Positions 34,214 to 41,734 of a stretch of DNA of 52,116 bases are shown piece by piece. A model generated the notes under the pieces. It was given only the letters and a program-made list of their open reading frames with translations, was not told where the DNA came from and did no database searches. This DNA is from Paraburkholderia sp. CNPSo 3274 (GTDB taxonomy: Bacteria > Pseudomonadota > Gammaproteobacteria > Burkholderiales > Burkholderiaceae). How positions within the stretch are numbered: position 1 is the first letter of the stretch; the number at the start of each line of letters is the position of its first letter. The stretch covers positions 1 to 52,116 of the forward strand of contig NZ_JAMBPR010000064.1 in assembly GCF_024206475.1 (NCBI RefSeq), read 5' to 3'. A program made the translations under genes and the position numbers.

Positions 34214-34417
34214 TTACGCGGCGCCCGGTCCGTGCGGATCGACCGGCGTGCCTTCCACGGTTTGACGCGCTTCGTCGACGAGCATGACCGGAATGCCGTC
34301 GCGGATCGGGTAGGCGAGCTTGTCGGCGTTGCAGATCAGCTCCTGCGCGGCACGGTCATAGCTGAGCGGGCCCTTGCAAATCGGGCAGACCAGGATTTCA
34401 AGCAGACGAGCGTCCAC
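34214..34417 (-). CDS. Trm112 family protein (YcaR-like)
   Basis: This small Trm112/YcaR protein has 67 residues, starts at a GTG at 34417 and reads as MDARLLEILVCPICKGPLSY. The CPICKGPL motif and NADKLAYPIRDGIPVMLVDEAR are the family hallmarks. Trm112 proteins are zinc-finger partners of methyltransferases in other systems; in bacteria the partner is not established. GGAG lies upstream of the GTG. It overlaps the lpxK 3' end by 20 bp and precedes kdsB, a conserved order in Burkholderiaceae. Only one CxxC is present, so any metal site would be incomplete. Confidence 0.9.
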   Translation of the reverse strand: MDARLLEILVCPICKGPLSYDRAAQELICNADKLAYPIRDGIPVMLVDEARQTVEGTPVDPHGPGAA

Positions 34418-35477
34418 GGAGTTTCTCCACAACCAGGGTAATGAGGCGATGATCGAGCGCGGCTTCAACGGGGACGACCCAGATACGCGCGTCGTTCCAG
34501 GACCCTAATTTTACTGCATCCTTTTCGGTGACCAGGATCGCGTCGGCGGCAACGTCGGCGAACGGGCTGGTTGCGTAGGCGTAGTGGTCGGGCAGCGGCA
34601 GGGTTTGCGGCGCGAGGCCGGCCGCGCGCAGCGTCGCGAAAAAGCGCTCCGGCGAACCGATGCCGGCCGCCGCCACGATGCGCAGCGCGGCCTGCGATTC
34701 TTGCGTGCCTGCGCCTTGCGCCGGTGTCGCCGCGCCCGCGGCAAACTGCGCAAGCGGACGGCGCAGCGCCGGATTGGCGAGATGCCAGGCGTCGCCGGGT
34801 TCGAGCTTGAGCGCGAACGTATTGGGCCAGGCCGGCAGCGTGCGCTCGAACGGATTGTTGACAAGCGTGGCGTCGCGCCGGCGCGAGAGCGGCTCGCGCA
34901 GCGGGCCCGCCGGCAGCAGAAAGCCATTGCCGCCCAGGCGATGGTCGAACACCACGATCTCGACGTCGCGCACGAGGCGATAGTGCTGCAGGCCGTCGTC
35001 GCTCACGATCACGTCGACGTCGCTGTGGGCGCCGCACAGCGCCGTCGCCGCCGCCACGCGGTCGGGCGAGACCCAGACGGGCACACCCGTGCGGCGGGCG
35101 ATCAACAAGGGTTCGTCACCGCAAAGGCGCGCGGGCGTATCCGCCGTGACGGGCGTGGGGCGGGCGATTTTCGCGCCGTACCCGCGCGAGACCACGCCCG
35201 GCGAGAAGCCCGCCGCGCGCAGCGCCTCGACGAGCGCGATCACCGTGGGCGTCTTGCCCGTGCCGCCCACGGTCACGTTGCCGACCACCACCACGGGCAC
35301 GCCCACGCGCACGCTCTTGAGCCAGCCCGCTGCAAAGGCGGTGCGGCGCGCACCGCTCACGGCGGCAAACACGGCGGCGAGCGGCGTGAGCGCCCAGGCG
35401 AGCGCGCCGCGGCGTTGCCACTCGTGCGCAAACTGCCCTTCGAGGCGTTCCTTGAGACTGGAGACGGGGCCGCTCAT
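34398..35477 (-). CDS. lpxK: Tetraacyldisaccharide 4'-kinase LpxK
   Basis: LpxK phosphorylates the lipid A precursor disaccharide at the 4' position. The 359-residue protein starts at ATG 35477 (MSGPVSSLKERLEGQFAHEWQRRG). It has an N-terminal hydrophobic segment, then the P-loop VVVVGNVTVGGTGKTPTVIALVEAL, GVVSRGYG, GDEPLLIARRTGVPVWVSPDRVAAA, VIVSDDGLQHYRLVRDVEIVVFD, and LPDHYAYATSPFADV ... ILVTEKDAVKL. An Ala/Gln-rich insert lies at about residues 245-262. The gene starts the lipid A/KDO/adk group on the minus strand. Confidence 0.96.
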   Translation of the reverse strand: MSGPVSSLKERLEGQFAHEWQRRGALAWALTPLAAVFAAVSGARRTAFAAGWLKSVRVGVPVVVVGNVTVGGTGKTPTVIALVEALRAAGFSPGVVSRGYGAKIARPTPVTADTPARLCGDEPLLIARRTGVPVWVSPDRVAAATALCGAHSDVDVIVSDDGLQHYRLVRDVEIVVFDHRLGGNGFLLPAGPLREPLSRRRDATLVNNPFERTLPAWPNTFALKLEPGDAWHLANPALRRPLAQFAAGAATPAQGAGTQESQAALRIVAAAGIGSPERFFATLRAAGLAPQTLPLPDHYAYATSPFADVAADAILVTEKDAVKLGSWNDARIWVVPVEAALDHRLITLVVEKLRGRSSA

Positions 35478-36031
35478 CGGCGATTTGCGCGCGAAGCGCC
35501 GCACGCGGCATGCGGGAAGCAGACAGGCAGGGCGGGCATCGGTTCGGTTCTCCGGTTCGAGGTGAGCGACAAACAAGACGGCAGGCGAATGACCTGCACA
35601 TGCGAGCGCTCGGCGCTTCGCGTGGTGCGGCACAGGCGCTCGTGAACCCGGCACTCTAGCGCGGGTAGGCGTGACGCGGCAAGTTGCCGGACCGTATGCA
35701 ACTGTCGGCTGCCTGCAAGGCGCGCGAAATGCCTGAAAAATCGACGCCTGTGGATAACTTTGTGGAGAAGTCGGTGTCGTGAAGGCTGAAAGGCCCATTC
35801 TTCGGCCTCTCCATCGGCCTGTAAGGATGTTATAGAGATAAAAATTGTATAAAAATCAATGGGATGGGAAATTTTTTCAGCATTTGCGGGCTGGGTGCGG
35901 GCATCATGCCGCATGACAGCGCCGGTGTGGACACTTCGCGGGGCTTGCGGGCCGGTTCTCAATCGTGCTGGACTGCCGCCCCCCGAACGGTCTATCGTCT
36001 GTCCGGCTGACGTTTCTCCACATCCTTTCGC
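35478..36031. other. Divergent region between lpxK and xseA
   Basis: This 554-bp gap has no supported gene. An AT-rich patch (35830-35880) lies near its middle. A perfect DnaA-box core, TTATCCACA on the minus strand, is at 35749-35757. A one-mismatch copy lies 12 bp on (35761-35769), and TTCTCCACA at 36014-36022 is a third variant just upstream of xseA. Confidence 0.5.
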
Positions 36032-37408
36032 ATGCTATCCGACCGCTTCTCCGCTTCTTCCGCGCCTTCGGGCGACGTCGTCGTGCCGGTTTCGGCGCTC
36101 AACCGGGCGATCGCCTCGATGCTCGAGCGCACGTTCCCGCTTGCATGGATTTCCGGCGAAGTTTCCAACTTTACGCGCGCCGCGAGCGGCCACTGGTACT
36201 TCTCGATCAAGGACGCCCAGGCGCAGATTCGCTGCGTGATGTTTCGCGGCCGCGCGCAGTACGCCGAATTCACGCCGCGCGAAGGCGACCGCATCGAAGT
36301 GCGCGCGCTCGTCACGATGTACGAGCCGCGCGGCGAACTCCAGCTGAACGTCGAGGCCGTGCGGCGCACCGGCCAGGGCCGGCTTTATGAGGCCTTCCTG
36401 CGACTGAAGGCGCAGCTCGAGGCTGAAGGGCTCTTCGACCCCGAGCGCAAACGTGCGCTGCCCTCGCATCCGCGCGCCATCGGCGTGATTACGTCGATGC
36501 AGGCCGCCGCGCTGCGCGACGTGCTGACCACGCTGTGCCGCCGCGCGCCGCACGTGCCGGTGATCGTCTACCCCGCGCCGGTGCAGGGCGCGGGCTCGGC
36601 AGAAAAGCTCACGGCGATGCTGGAAAGCGCGAACGCGCGTAACGAAGTGGACGTGCTCGTGCTGTGCCGCGGCGGCGGCTCCATCGAGGACCTGTGGTCG
36701 TTCAACGACGAGGCGCTTGCGCGCGCGATCGCGGCCAGTGCCATTCCCGTGGTGAGCGGCGTTGGGCACGAAACCGATTTTACGATCGCCGATTTCGCCG
36801 CCGACGTGCGCGCGCCAACGCCCACTGGCGCGGCTGAACTCGTCAGTCCGCAGCGCACGCTGCTGCTGCGCGACCTCGACCAGCGCCATGCCGCGCTCGC
36901 GCGCGATTTCGGCCGTCTGCTCGAGCGGCGCGCGCAGCAGCTCGACTGGCTGGCGCGCCGGCTCGTTTCGCCGGTCGAGCGGCTTGCGCAGCAGCGCACG
37001 CACCTGCGCCAATTGACGATACGGCTCGCGTCGGCGGGCTCGCGTGCCAGCGCCGAGGCGCGTGCACGCCTGAACGTCATGCAGATGCGCTGGCAGCGCG
37101 CGCGGCCCGACGCCGCCGCGCAGCACGTCCAGCTCGAGTCCCTTGGCCGGCGTCTGGACGGCGCCTTCGCGCGCCAGCGCGAGCGCGAAGCGGCGCGTGT
37201 TTCGGAACTCAAGGCGCGGCTCGAAGTGCTGAGCCCGCAGCGCACGTTCGAGCGCGGCTATGCGGCGCTGCTCGACGCGCAAAGCGGCGCGGCCGTACGC
37301 TCGCCTGCCACGCTCAAGCCTGGCAAGCGCCTCACGGTGCATCTCGCCCAGGGCAGCGCCGACGTCGCGCTCGCCGATGTCCAGCCGCGCCTCGCCGACG
37401 GTTTCTGA
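36032..37408 (+). CDS. xseA: Exodeoxyribonuclease VII large subunit XseA
   Basis: XseA is the catalytic large subunit of exonuclease VII, which degrades single-stranded DNA in both directions. The 458-residue protein has an N-terminal OB-fold (VPVSALNRAIASMLERTFPLAWISGEVSNFTRAASGHWYFSIKD) and the catalytic core (PRAIGVITSMQAAALRDVLTTLCRRAP, VLCRGGGSIEDLWSFNDEALARAIAASAIPVVSGVGHETDFTIADFAADVRAPTPTGAAELV). A long coiled coil and the C-terminal RTFERGYAALLD follow. The partner xseB is not in the window. It is followed by a 387-bp gap before sodB. Confidence 0.97.
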   Translation: MLSDRFSASSAPSGDVVVPVSALNRAIASMLERTFPLAWISGEVSNFTRAASGHWYFSIKDAQAQIRCVMFRGRAQYAEFTPREGDRIEVRALVTMYEPRGELQLNVEAVRRTGQGRLYEAFLRLKAQLEAEGLFDPERKRALPSHPRAIGVITSMQAAALRDVLTTLCRRAPHVPVIVYPAPVQGAGSAEKLTAMLESANARNEVDVLVLCRGGGSIEDLWSFNDEALARAIAASAIPVVSGVGHETDFTIADFAADVRAPTPTGAAELVSPQRTLLLRDLDQRHAALARDFGRLLERRAQQLDWLARRLVSPVERLAQQRTHLRQLTIRLASAGSRASAEARARLNVMQMRWQRARPDAAAQHVQLESLGRRLDGAFARQREREAARVSELKARLEVLSPQRTFERGYAALLDAQSGAAVRSPATLKPGKRLTVHLAQGSADVALADVQPRLADGF

Positions 37409-37517
37409 AACAGGCCCACAGTCAGCCTGTCAGGCCCGTCGTTTGCTGCGCAAGGAAAAACTGGCGCAATCGCACGATCGTTTCCGCCACGACGAAAAAT
37501 CTCGGCGGGAGCGATTG

Positions 37518-37588
37518 TTGCAGTCTCATTGCAGGAAGTTTGCACGCCGGTTGCGCGGAGATTGCAACGCGATTGCAGCCATCTTGCC
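37518..37588. repeat. Seven TTGC motifs phased at exactly 11 bp
   Basis: TTGCA, TTGCA, TTGCA, TTGCG, TTGCA, TTGCA and TTGCC begin at 37518, 37529, 37540, 37551, 37562, 37573 and 37584. The TTGC core recurs at a constant 11-bp step, while the six or seven bases between copies differ. That pattern, with the motif held and the spacers free, is more like a helically phased set of protein-binding sites than a decayed tandem repeat. It lies about 120-190 bp upstream of the sodB -35 box. Confidence 0.8.
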
Positions 37589-37706
37589 TGCGCGCGAAAC
37601 CGGCATGGAAAGCGTTGCTCGAGCGTCGTTGCATCGGCGAAAAACCGCATAGCGGTTCATCCGCAAAAGCCCTGCGCAAACGATATCCGGCATAAAGGCC
37701 GCTCGT

Positions 37707-37735
37707 TTGCGGGGTTATTCCAACTCGCCTACAAT
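37707..37735 (+). promoter_or_regulatory. sodB promoter
   Basis: TTGCGG (37707-37712) and TACAAT (37730-37735) are 17 bp apart. They lie about 60 bp upstream of the sodB ATG. Confidence 0.75.
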
Positions 37736-37795
37736 CGAGTGCTCCATGCCGGTTATCACGCAGAACTCCCCATAACACGACGAAGGAACCGCATC

Positions 37796-38374
37796 ATGTC
37801 ATTTACGCTCCCGCCGCTGCCGTTCGCGAAGAACGCCCTCGCTCCGCACATGTCGGAAGAGACGCTCGAGTTCCACTACGGCAAGCACCACCAGGCTTAC
37901 GTCACGAATCTGAACAACCTGATTCCGGGCACCGAGTTCGAAAAGCTCTCGCTCGAAGAGATCGTCAAGAAGTCGTCGGGTGGCGTGTTCAACAACTCGG
38001 CGCAGATCTGGAATCACACGTTCTTCTGGAACAGCCTCTCGCCGCAAGGCGGCGGCGCACCGTCGGGCGCGCTCGGCGACGCGATCAACGCGAAGTGGGG
38101 CTCCTACGACGCGTTCAAGGAAGCCTTCACGAAGGCTGCCGTGGGCAACTTCGGTTCGGGCTGGACGTGGCTCGTGAAGAAGGCAGACGGCTCGCTCGAC
38201 ATCGTGTCGACCAGCAACGCCGCCACGCCGCTCACGACCGACGCCAAGGCGCTCCTCACGATCGACGTGTGGGAACACGCTTACTACATCGACTACCGCA
38301 ACGCGCGTCCGAAGTTCGTCGAAGCGTTCTGGAACATCGTGAACTGGAACTTCGCAGCACAGAACTTCGCGTAA
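37796..38374 (+). CDS. sodB: Superoxide dismutase SodB (Fe type)
   Basis: SodB dismutates superoxide in the cytoplasm. The 192-residue protein has the metal ligands in HYGKHHQAYV, WNHTFFW and DVWEHAYYIDY. The QIWNHTFFWNSLSPQGGGAPSG region favours the iron enzyme. AAGGAA lies upstream of the ATG at 37796. The longer open frame into the upstream gap is not the gene. It ends at a bidirectional terminator shared with the isochorismatase-like gene. Confidence 0.96.
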   Translation: MSFTLPPLPFAKNALAPHMSEETLEFHYGKHHQAYVTNLNNLIPGTEFEKLSLEEIVKKSSGGVFNNSAQIWNHTFFWNSLSPQGGGAPSGALGDAINAKWGSYDAFKEAFTKAAVGNFGSGWTWLVKKADGSLDIVSTSNAATPLTTDAKALLTIDVWEHAYYIDYRNARPKFVEAFWNIVNWNFAAQNFA

Positions 38375-38417
38375 TACGAAGCCCTGTTTAATGTGCCGCA
38401 ATTGCTGCGGTACATGC

Positions 38418-38450
38418 AAAAAGCCCTCGATGCGAATCGAGGGCTTTTTT
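38418..38450. terminator. Bidirectional terminator between sodB and the isochorismatase-like gene
   Basis: AAAAAGCCCTCGAT pairs with ATCGAGGGCTTTTT around the loop GCGA, with A and T runs on the two sides. Confidence 0.9.
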
Positions 38451-38467
38451 GTTTTGCGCGAAGTGCT

Positions 38468-39043
38468 TTACGCAAAAGCCGCGATGGTTTCCTGCGTCGA
38501 GCGCACGTGGCCCATGTGGCGAAACAGCTTCTCGAACGAGAAGTGATGCATCTCCTCGTTCAGGCCCGACGTGGCGTCTTCGACGAACACGAGCTTGAAA
38601 CCGAAGTCGAACGCCGCGCGCGCGGTGGACTCGACGCCGAAGTTCGTGGCGATGCCGCCGATTACGATGGTGTCGATGCCGCGGCGGCGCAACTGCTGCT
38701 CGAGGTTAGTGCCGTAGAACGCGCCCCATTGGCGCTTCGCGATGATCACGTCCTCGGGTTGCGCGCCGATCTCGGGCACGAGTTCGGAGGCCTCGGCCGG
38801 TGCGGGCGGCGTGTCGGGCGTGCGGCCGGGTGCGTCGGCGGGCAGCGCGAGCAGCTCGTTCAGGAGCACGTGTACCCAGACGACGGTGCCGCCCTTGGCG
38901 CGCAGTGCGTCGGCGAGCGGCCTGGCGTTGGCCACGACCTGCGCGCCGCTATAGGGCGCAACCTGGCGGCCGACGATGCCGTGCTGAAGGTCGATCATCA
39001 CGAGCGCCGTGGTGCGCGCGTTCAGTGAAAGTGCTTGCGTCAT
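38468..39043 (-). CDS. Isochorismatase-family hydrolase, cysteine replaced by glycine
   Basis: The 191-residue protein has the isochorismatase-fold residues Asp18 (MIDLQHGI) and Lys103 (AKRQWGAFYGTNLEQQL). The position that carries the catalytic cysteine in nicotinamidase-type members reads GIATNFGVESTA, with glycine 136 there. This glycine occurs in true isochorismatases, which do not use cysteine catalysis, so the substrate may be a vinyl ether rather than an amide. It is divergent from a TetR-family gene and likely under its control. The substrate is unknown. Confidence 0.88.
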   Translation of the reverse strand: MTQALSLNARTTALVMIDLQHGIVGRQVAPYSGAQVVANARPLADALRAKGGTVVWVHVLLNELLALPADAPGRTPDTPPAPAEASELVPEIGAQPEDVIIAKRQWGAFYGTNLEQQLRRRGIDTIVIGGIATNFGVESTARAAFDFGFKLVFVEDATSGLNEEMHHFSFEKLFRHMGHVRSTQETIAAFA

Positions 39044-39053
39044 GGTTCACCTA

Positions 39054-39103
39054 TATGTGAGGATGGCTTCACATAATCATACACGAATATGAAGGAGGCT
39101 TCA
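39054..39103. promoter_or_regulatory. Two matching operators between the isochorismatase-like and TetR genes
   Basis: TGAGGATGGCTTCA (39058-39071) and TGAAGGAGGCTTCA (39090-39103) share the same 14-bp form 32 bp apart. The first is extended by TATGTGA and TCACATA arms, a near-perfect 22-bp palindrome. The second covers the ribosome-binding site of the TetR gene. Repression of both divergent genes by that regulator is inferred. Confidence 0.65.
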
Positions 39104-39106
39104 GAT

Positions 39107-39757
39107 ATGGCGGCAGACCCGCTCGCGCGCAAGGAGGCGCAAAAGGAAGATGCACGCGAAAACGCGCGGCGCGTGCCGCGCCAGGAACGCGCGGCGCGCA
39201 CGCTCGACGCGCTGCTCGAAGCCGCCGGCGAAGCCTTCGCCGAGCGCGGCTTCGAAGCGGCGACGATGACGCAGATCGCGCAGCAGGCGGGCGTTTCGGT
39301 GGGCGCGGCGTACCAGTACTTTCCGAACAAGGAGGCACTGGCCCTCGCACTGCGCAAGCGCTACGGTGACGAAATGGACGCGCGCTGGAGCGCGCTCATC
39401 GCCGCGCACGACGATGCAGGCAAGCTGCCGCTCGCGCAACTGGTCGAGCGTCTGTTCGACCTGATGGTCGCTCTGATGCACGACTATCCCGCGTATTTGC
39501 CCCTGCTTTCCGTGCCGCTCGGCTTCAAGCGCGATGCGGCCGTGCGCAATCTGCTGCGCCAGCGGTTCACGGCGCTCTTCCTGCGTTATCAGCCGGCGCT
39601 TTCGTCCGATGAGGCCTATCGCGTGGCCGAAGTCATGCTGCAGGTCATCAAGAGTCTCAGCCCACTATACGCCGCGGCGAAGCCGAAGGAGCGCAAGCTG
39701 CTGGTCGCCGAGTACAAGGGCGTGCTGGCGACGTGGCTCGCCGTGCGGCTCGCGTGA
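39107..39757 (+). CDS. TetR/AcrR-family transcriptional regulator
   Basis: The 216-residue protein starts at the ATG at 39107, with AAGGAGG eight bases upstream; the ATG at 39089 has none. It has the TetR helix-turn-helix RTLDALLEAAGEAFAERGFEAATMTQIAQQAGVSVGAAYQYFPNKEALALALRKRY. A helical ligand domain follows. Two near-identical palindromes lie in the intergenic region with the isochorismatase-like gene, one over its own ribosome site, suggesting autoregulation. Confidence 0.93.
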   Translation: MAADPLARKEAQKEDARENARRVPRQERAARTLDALLEAAGEAFAERGFEAATMTQIAQQAGVSVGAAYQYFPNKEALALALRKRYGDEMDARWSALIAAHDDAGKLPLAQLVERLFDLMVALMHDYPAYLPLLSVPLGFKRDAAVRNLLRQRFTALFLRYQPALSSDEAYRVAEVMLQVIKSLSPLYAAAKPKERKLLVAEYKGVLATWLAVRLA

Positions 39758-39782
39758 GCCCGCGAGCCGCAGACACCGCGCC

Positions 39783-40427
39783 TTAGCGCAGTAACGGGTC
39801 GTCGCGCGACTCGAGCACGCGGTCGATCAAGCCATACTCGGCGGCCGCCTCGGCCGACATGAAGTTGTCGCGGTCGCTGTCGTGCGCGATCTGCTCGATA
39901 CTGCGTCCGGTACGCGCGGCGAGCATCGTGTTCAGCCGCTCGCGCAGGTACAGGATCTCGCGCGCCTGCAGCTCGACATCGGCGGCGGTGCCCTGGCCGC
40001 CACCCGAAGGCTGATGGATCATGATGCGCGCGTTTGGTAGTGCGAAGCGTTTTCCATGCGCGCCCGCGGCGAGCAAAAACGAACCCATGCTGGCGGCGAA
40101 ACCTGTGCACAGTGTCGAGACATCGGGCTTGATGAATTGCATCGTGTCGTAAATGGCGAGTCCGTCGTAGACCGAACCGCCCGGCGAGTTGATATAGAAG
40201 CTGATGTCCTTGTCCGCGTTTTCCGCTTCGAGAAAGAGCAGTTGCGCGACCACGAGGCTGGCGCTTTGCTCGGTCACCGGCCCGACGAGGAACACGATGC
40301 GCTCGCGCAGGAGGCGCGAGTAGATGTCGTAGGCGCGCTCGCCGCGCCCCGATGTTTCGATCACGGTCGGGACGAGATTGAGCGCGCTCGGCGGCAATGC
40401 TGCATGATTCGGTGAAAAGGATGACAT
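39783..40427 (-). CDS. ClpP-like serine protease, second copy
   Basis: The 214-residue protein is a complete ClpP with the catalytic triad Ser113 (GFAASMGSFLLAAG), His138 (RIMIHQPSGG) and Asp187 (DSDRDNFM). It starts at ATG 40427 (MSSFSPNHAALPPSALNLVPT); the longer upstream frame is not needed. It is not next to clpX or tig, so this is probably an extra ClpP beside the standard clpP-clpX locus elsewhere. It is divergent from an ECF sigma factor gene. Confidence 0.9.
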   Translation of the reverse strand: MSSFSPNHAALPPSALNLVPTVIETSGRGERAYDIYSRLLRERIVFLVGPVTEQSASLVVAQLLFLEAENADKDISFYINSPGGSVYDGLAIYDTMQFIKPDVSTLCTGFAASMGSFLLAAGAHGKRFALPNARIMIHQPSGGGQGTAADVELQAREILYLRERLNTMLAARTGRSIEQIAHDSDRDNFMSAEAAAEYGLIDRVLESRDDPLLR

Positions 40428-40602
40428 GAGTGGCCTCGCGTTTTTTCCGTTGACGGCGCGATTGCGCCGCTGTTGCCATGACGCCCGGCGCGGCTGCCGC
40501 GTGACGAAAATATTTTTGTGCAGGGCTGTCACGCCGGCCTCGTGCCGGACGTCATGTGGGAAACGGGCGGGAGCGAGCACGCATGGCGAAGGAGCGAAGC
40601 GA

Positions 40603-41715
40603 ATGACGCAGGCGATCGACACAATCGAAGCAACGAGGCTGGATGGCGACGGGCGCAATGAGGCCGCGACCCCAGTGAGCGGCGAAGCCGGGCCGGAGGA
40701 GGCAGCGTGGACCGACGCGCGCCGCGCCGCCGCCTTCGGCGAGGCGCGCGGGCGGCTCATTGCGCTGGCCGCACGCGTGCTGGGCAGCCGCGCGGAGGCC
40801 GAGGACGTCGTGCAGGACGCGTGGTTCCGCTGGCGAGACGCCGACACACAGGCCTTGCGCGCACCGCAGGCGTGGCTCGCCACGGTCACCGTGCGCCTCG
40901 CGATCGACCGGCTGCGGCGCTTGCGTCGTGAGCATGCGGGCGAACACGAGGCCGCGTGGCTCGACGACGCGGCGCCCTCTGCGGAAGAGGCGGGCTTGCG
41001 CGCGCGACGGTTCTCGGACGCTCTGCTGCTGCTGCTCGAAAGGCTGGGGCCGCTCGAGCAGGCGGTGTTCGTGCTGCGCGAGGCCTTCGACTGCGACTAC
41101 GCGCAGATCGGCGCGCTCACCGGCTGCACGAACGAGCATTGCCGGCAGATCGTGAGGCGTGCCCGTGTTCGGCTCGCCCGCGAGGCTGCGCCGCAAGCGG
41201 CTCCAGCCGACAAAGCGCAGCACGCGCGCACGGTCGAGCGCTTGCGTGACGTGCTGCATGCACAGGATCGCGTGGGATTGATGGATCTGCTGGGGGTGAC
41301 GGCAAACGCGCTGGTCGCGGCGAGCGTCGCCGAAGTAGTTCACAGCGCGGCCCCGCAAGAAGCGCCCGCTGCGTGCGCTCTGCGCGCCGAAGCGCTTGCG
41401 CTGGACGGCGAGCCGGGCGTGGCGCTGGTCGCGCGGGACGGCGCGCTCGCAGCCTGGCTGCATGTGCGCGACGACCGCTATGGTCTGCCCGAGCCGGTCG
41501 TTTGTGTGGCGGCAATGGAAGAGGGGAGCGCGGGGCCAGTCAACCGGCTCCAGGCGGCCAACCGGGCTTTCGGCGGCGAGGCGGTGCGCAAGATGCTGGC
41601 CCGGCTCGCATCGAGCGACGGCGCGGCGTGCGTCTCCACGGTCTCCGTCAACGCTTGCGCGTCCACCACACACGGCTGTGCCACGCTGCTCACGCAGCCG
41701 CTCGTCCTCGCGTGA
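40603..41715 (+). CDS. ECF-type RNA polymerase sigma factor with SnoaL-like C-terminal extension
   Basis: The 370-residue protein has sigma-70 region 2 (GEARGRLIALAARVLGSRAEAEDVVQDAWFRWRDAD) and region 4 (LGPLEQAVFVLREAFDCDYAQIGALTGCTNEHCRQIVRRARVRL). A C-terminal extension of about 130 residues resembles the SnoaL-like domain found in SigJ/ECF41-type factors. In that group the extension takes the place of a separate anti-sigma factor. No anti-sigma gene is adjacent. GGAG lies eight bases before the ATG at 40603. The gene is divergent from the ClpP-like gene. Confidence 0.85.
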   Translation: MTQAIDTIEATRLDGDGRNEAATPVSGEAGPEEAAWTDARRAAAFGEARGRLIALAARVLGSRAEAEDVVQDAWFRWRDADTQALRAPQAWLATVTVRLAIDRLRRLRREHAGEHEAAWLDDAAPSAEEAGLRARRFSDALLLLLERLGPLEQAVFVLREAFDCDYAQIGALTGCTNEHCRQIVRRARVRLAREAAPQAAPADKAQHARTVERLRDVLHAQDRVGLMDLLGVTANALVAASVAEVVHSAAPQEAPAACALRAEALALDGEPGVALVARDGALAAWLHVRDDRYGLPEPVVCVAAMEEGSAGPVNRLQAANRAFGGEAVRKMLARLASSDGAACVSTVSVNACASTTHGCATLLTQPLVLA

Positions 41716-41734
41716 GCCTCAGCCTGAACGAACG

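Larger units (their letters stand above)
37409..37795. other. Intergenic region between xseA and sodB with a phased repeat array
   Basis: This 387-bp gap holds the 11-bp-phased TTGC(A) array (37518-37588) and the sodB promoter (37707-37735). I see no coding sequence. Confidence 0.6.

Noticed and set aside
36035..37342. A 435-residue minus-strand frame opposite xseA
   Set aside because: Antisense shadow of a secure gene with Arg/Ala-rich composition.
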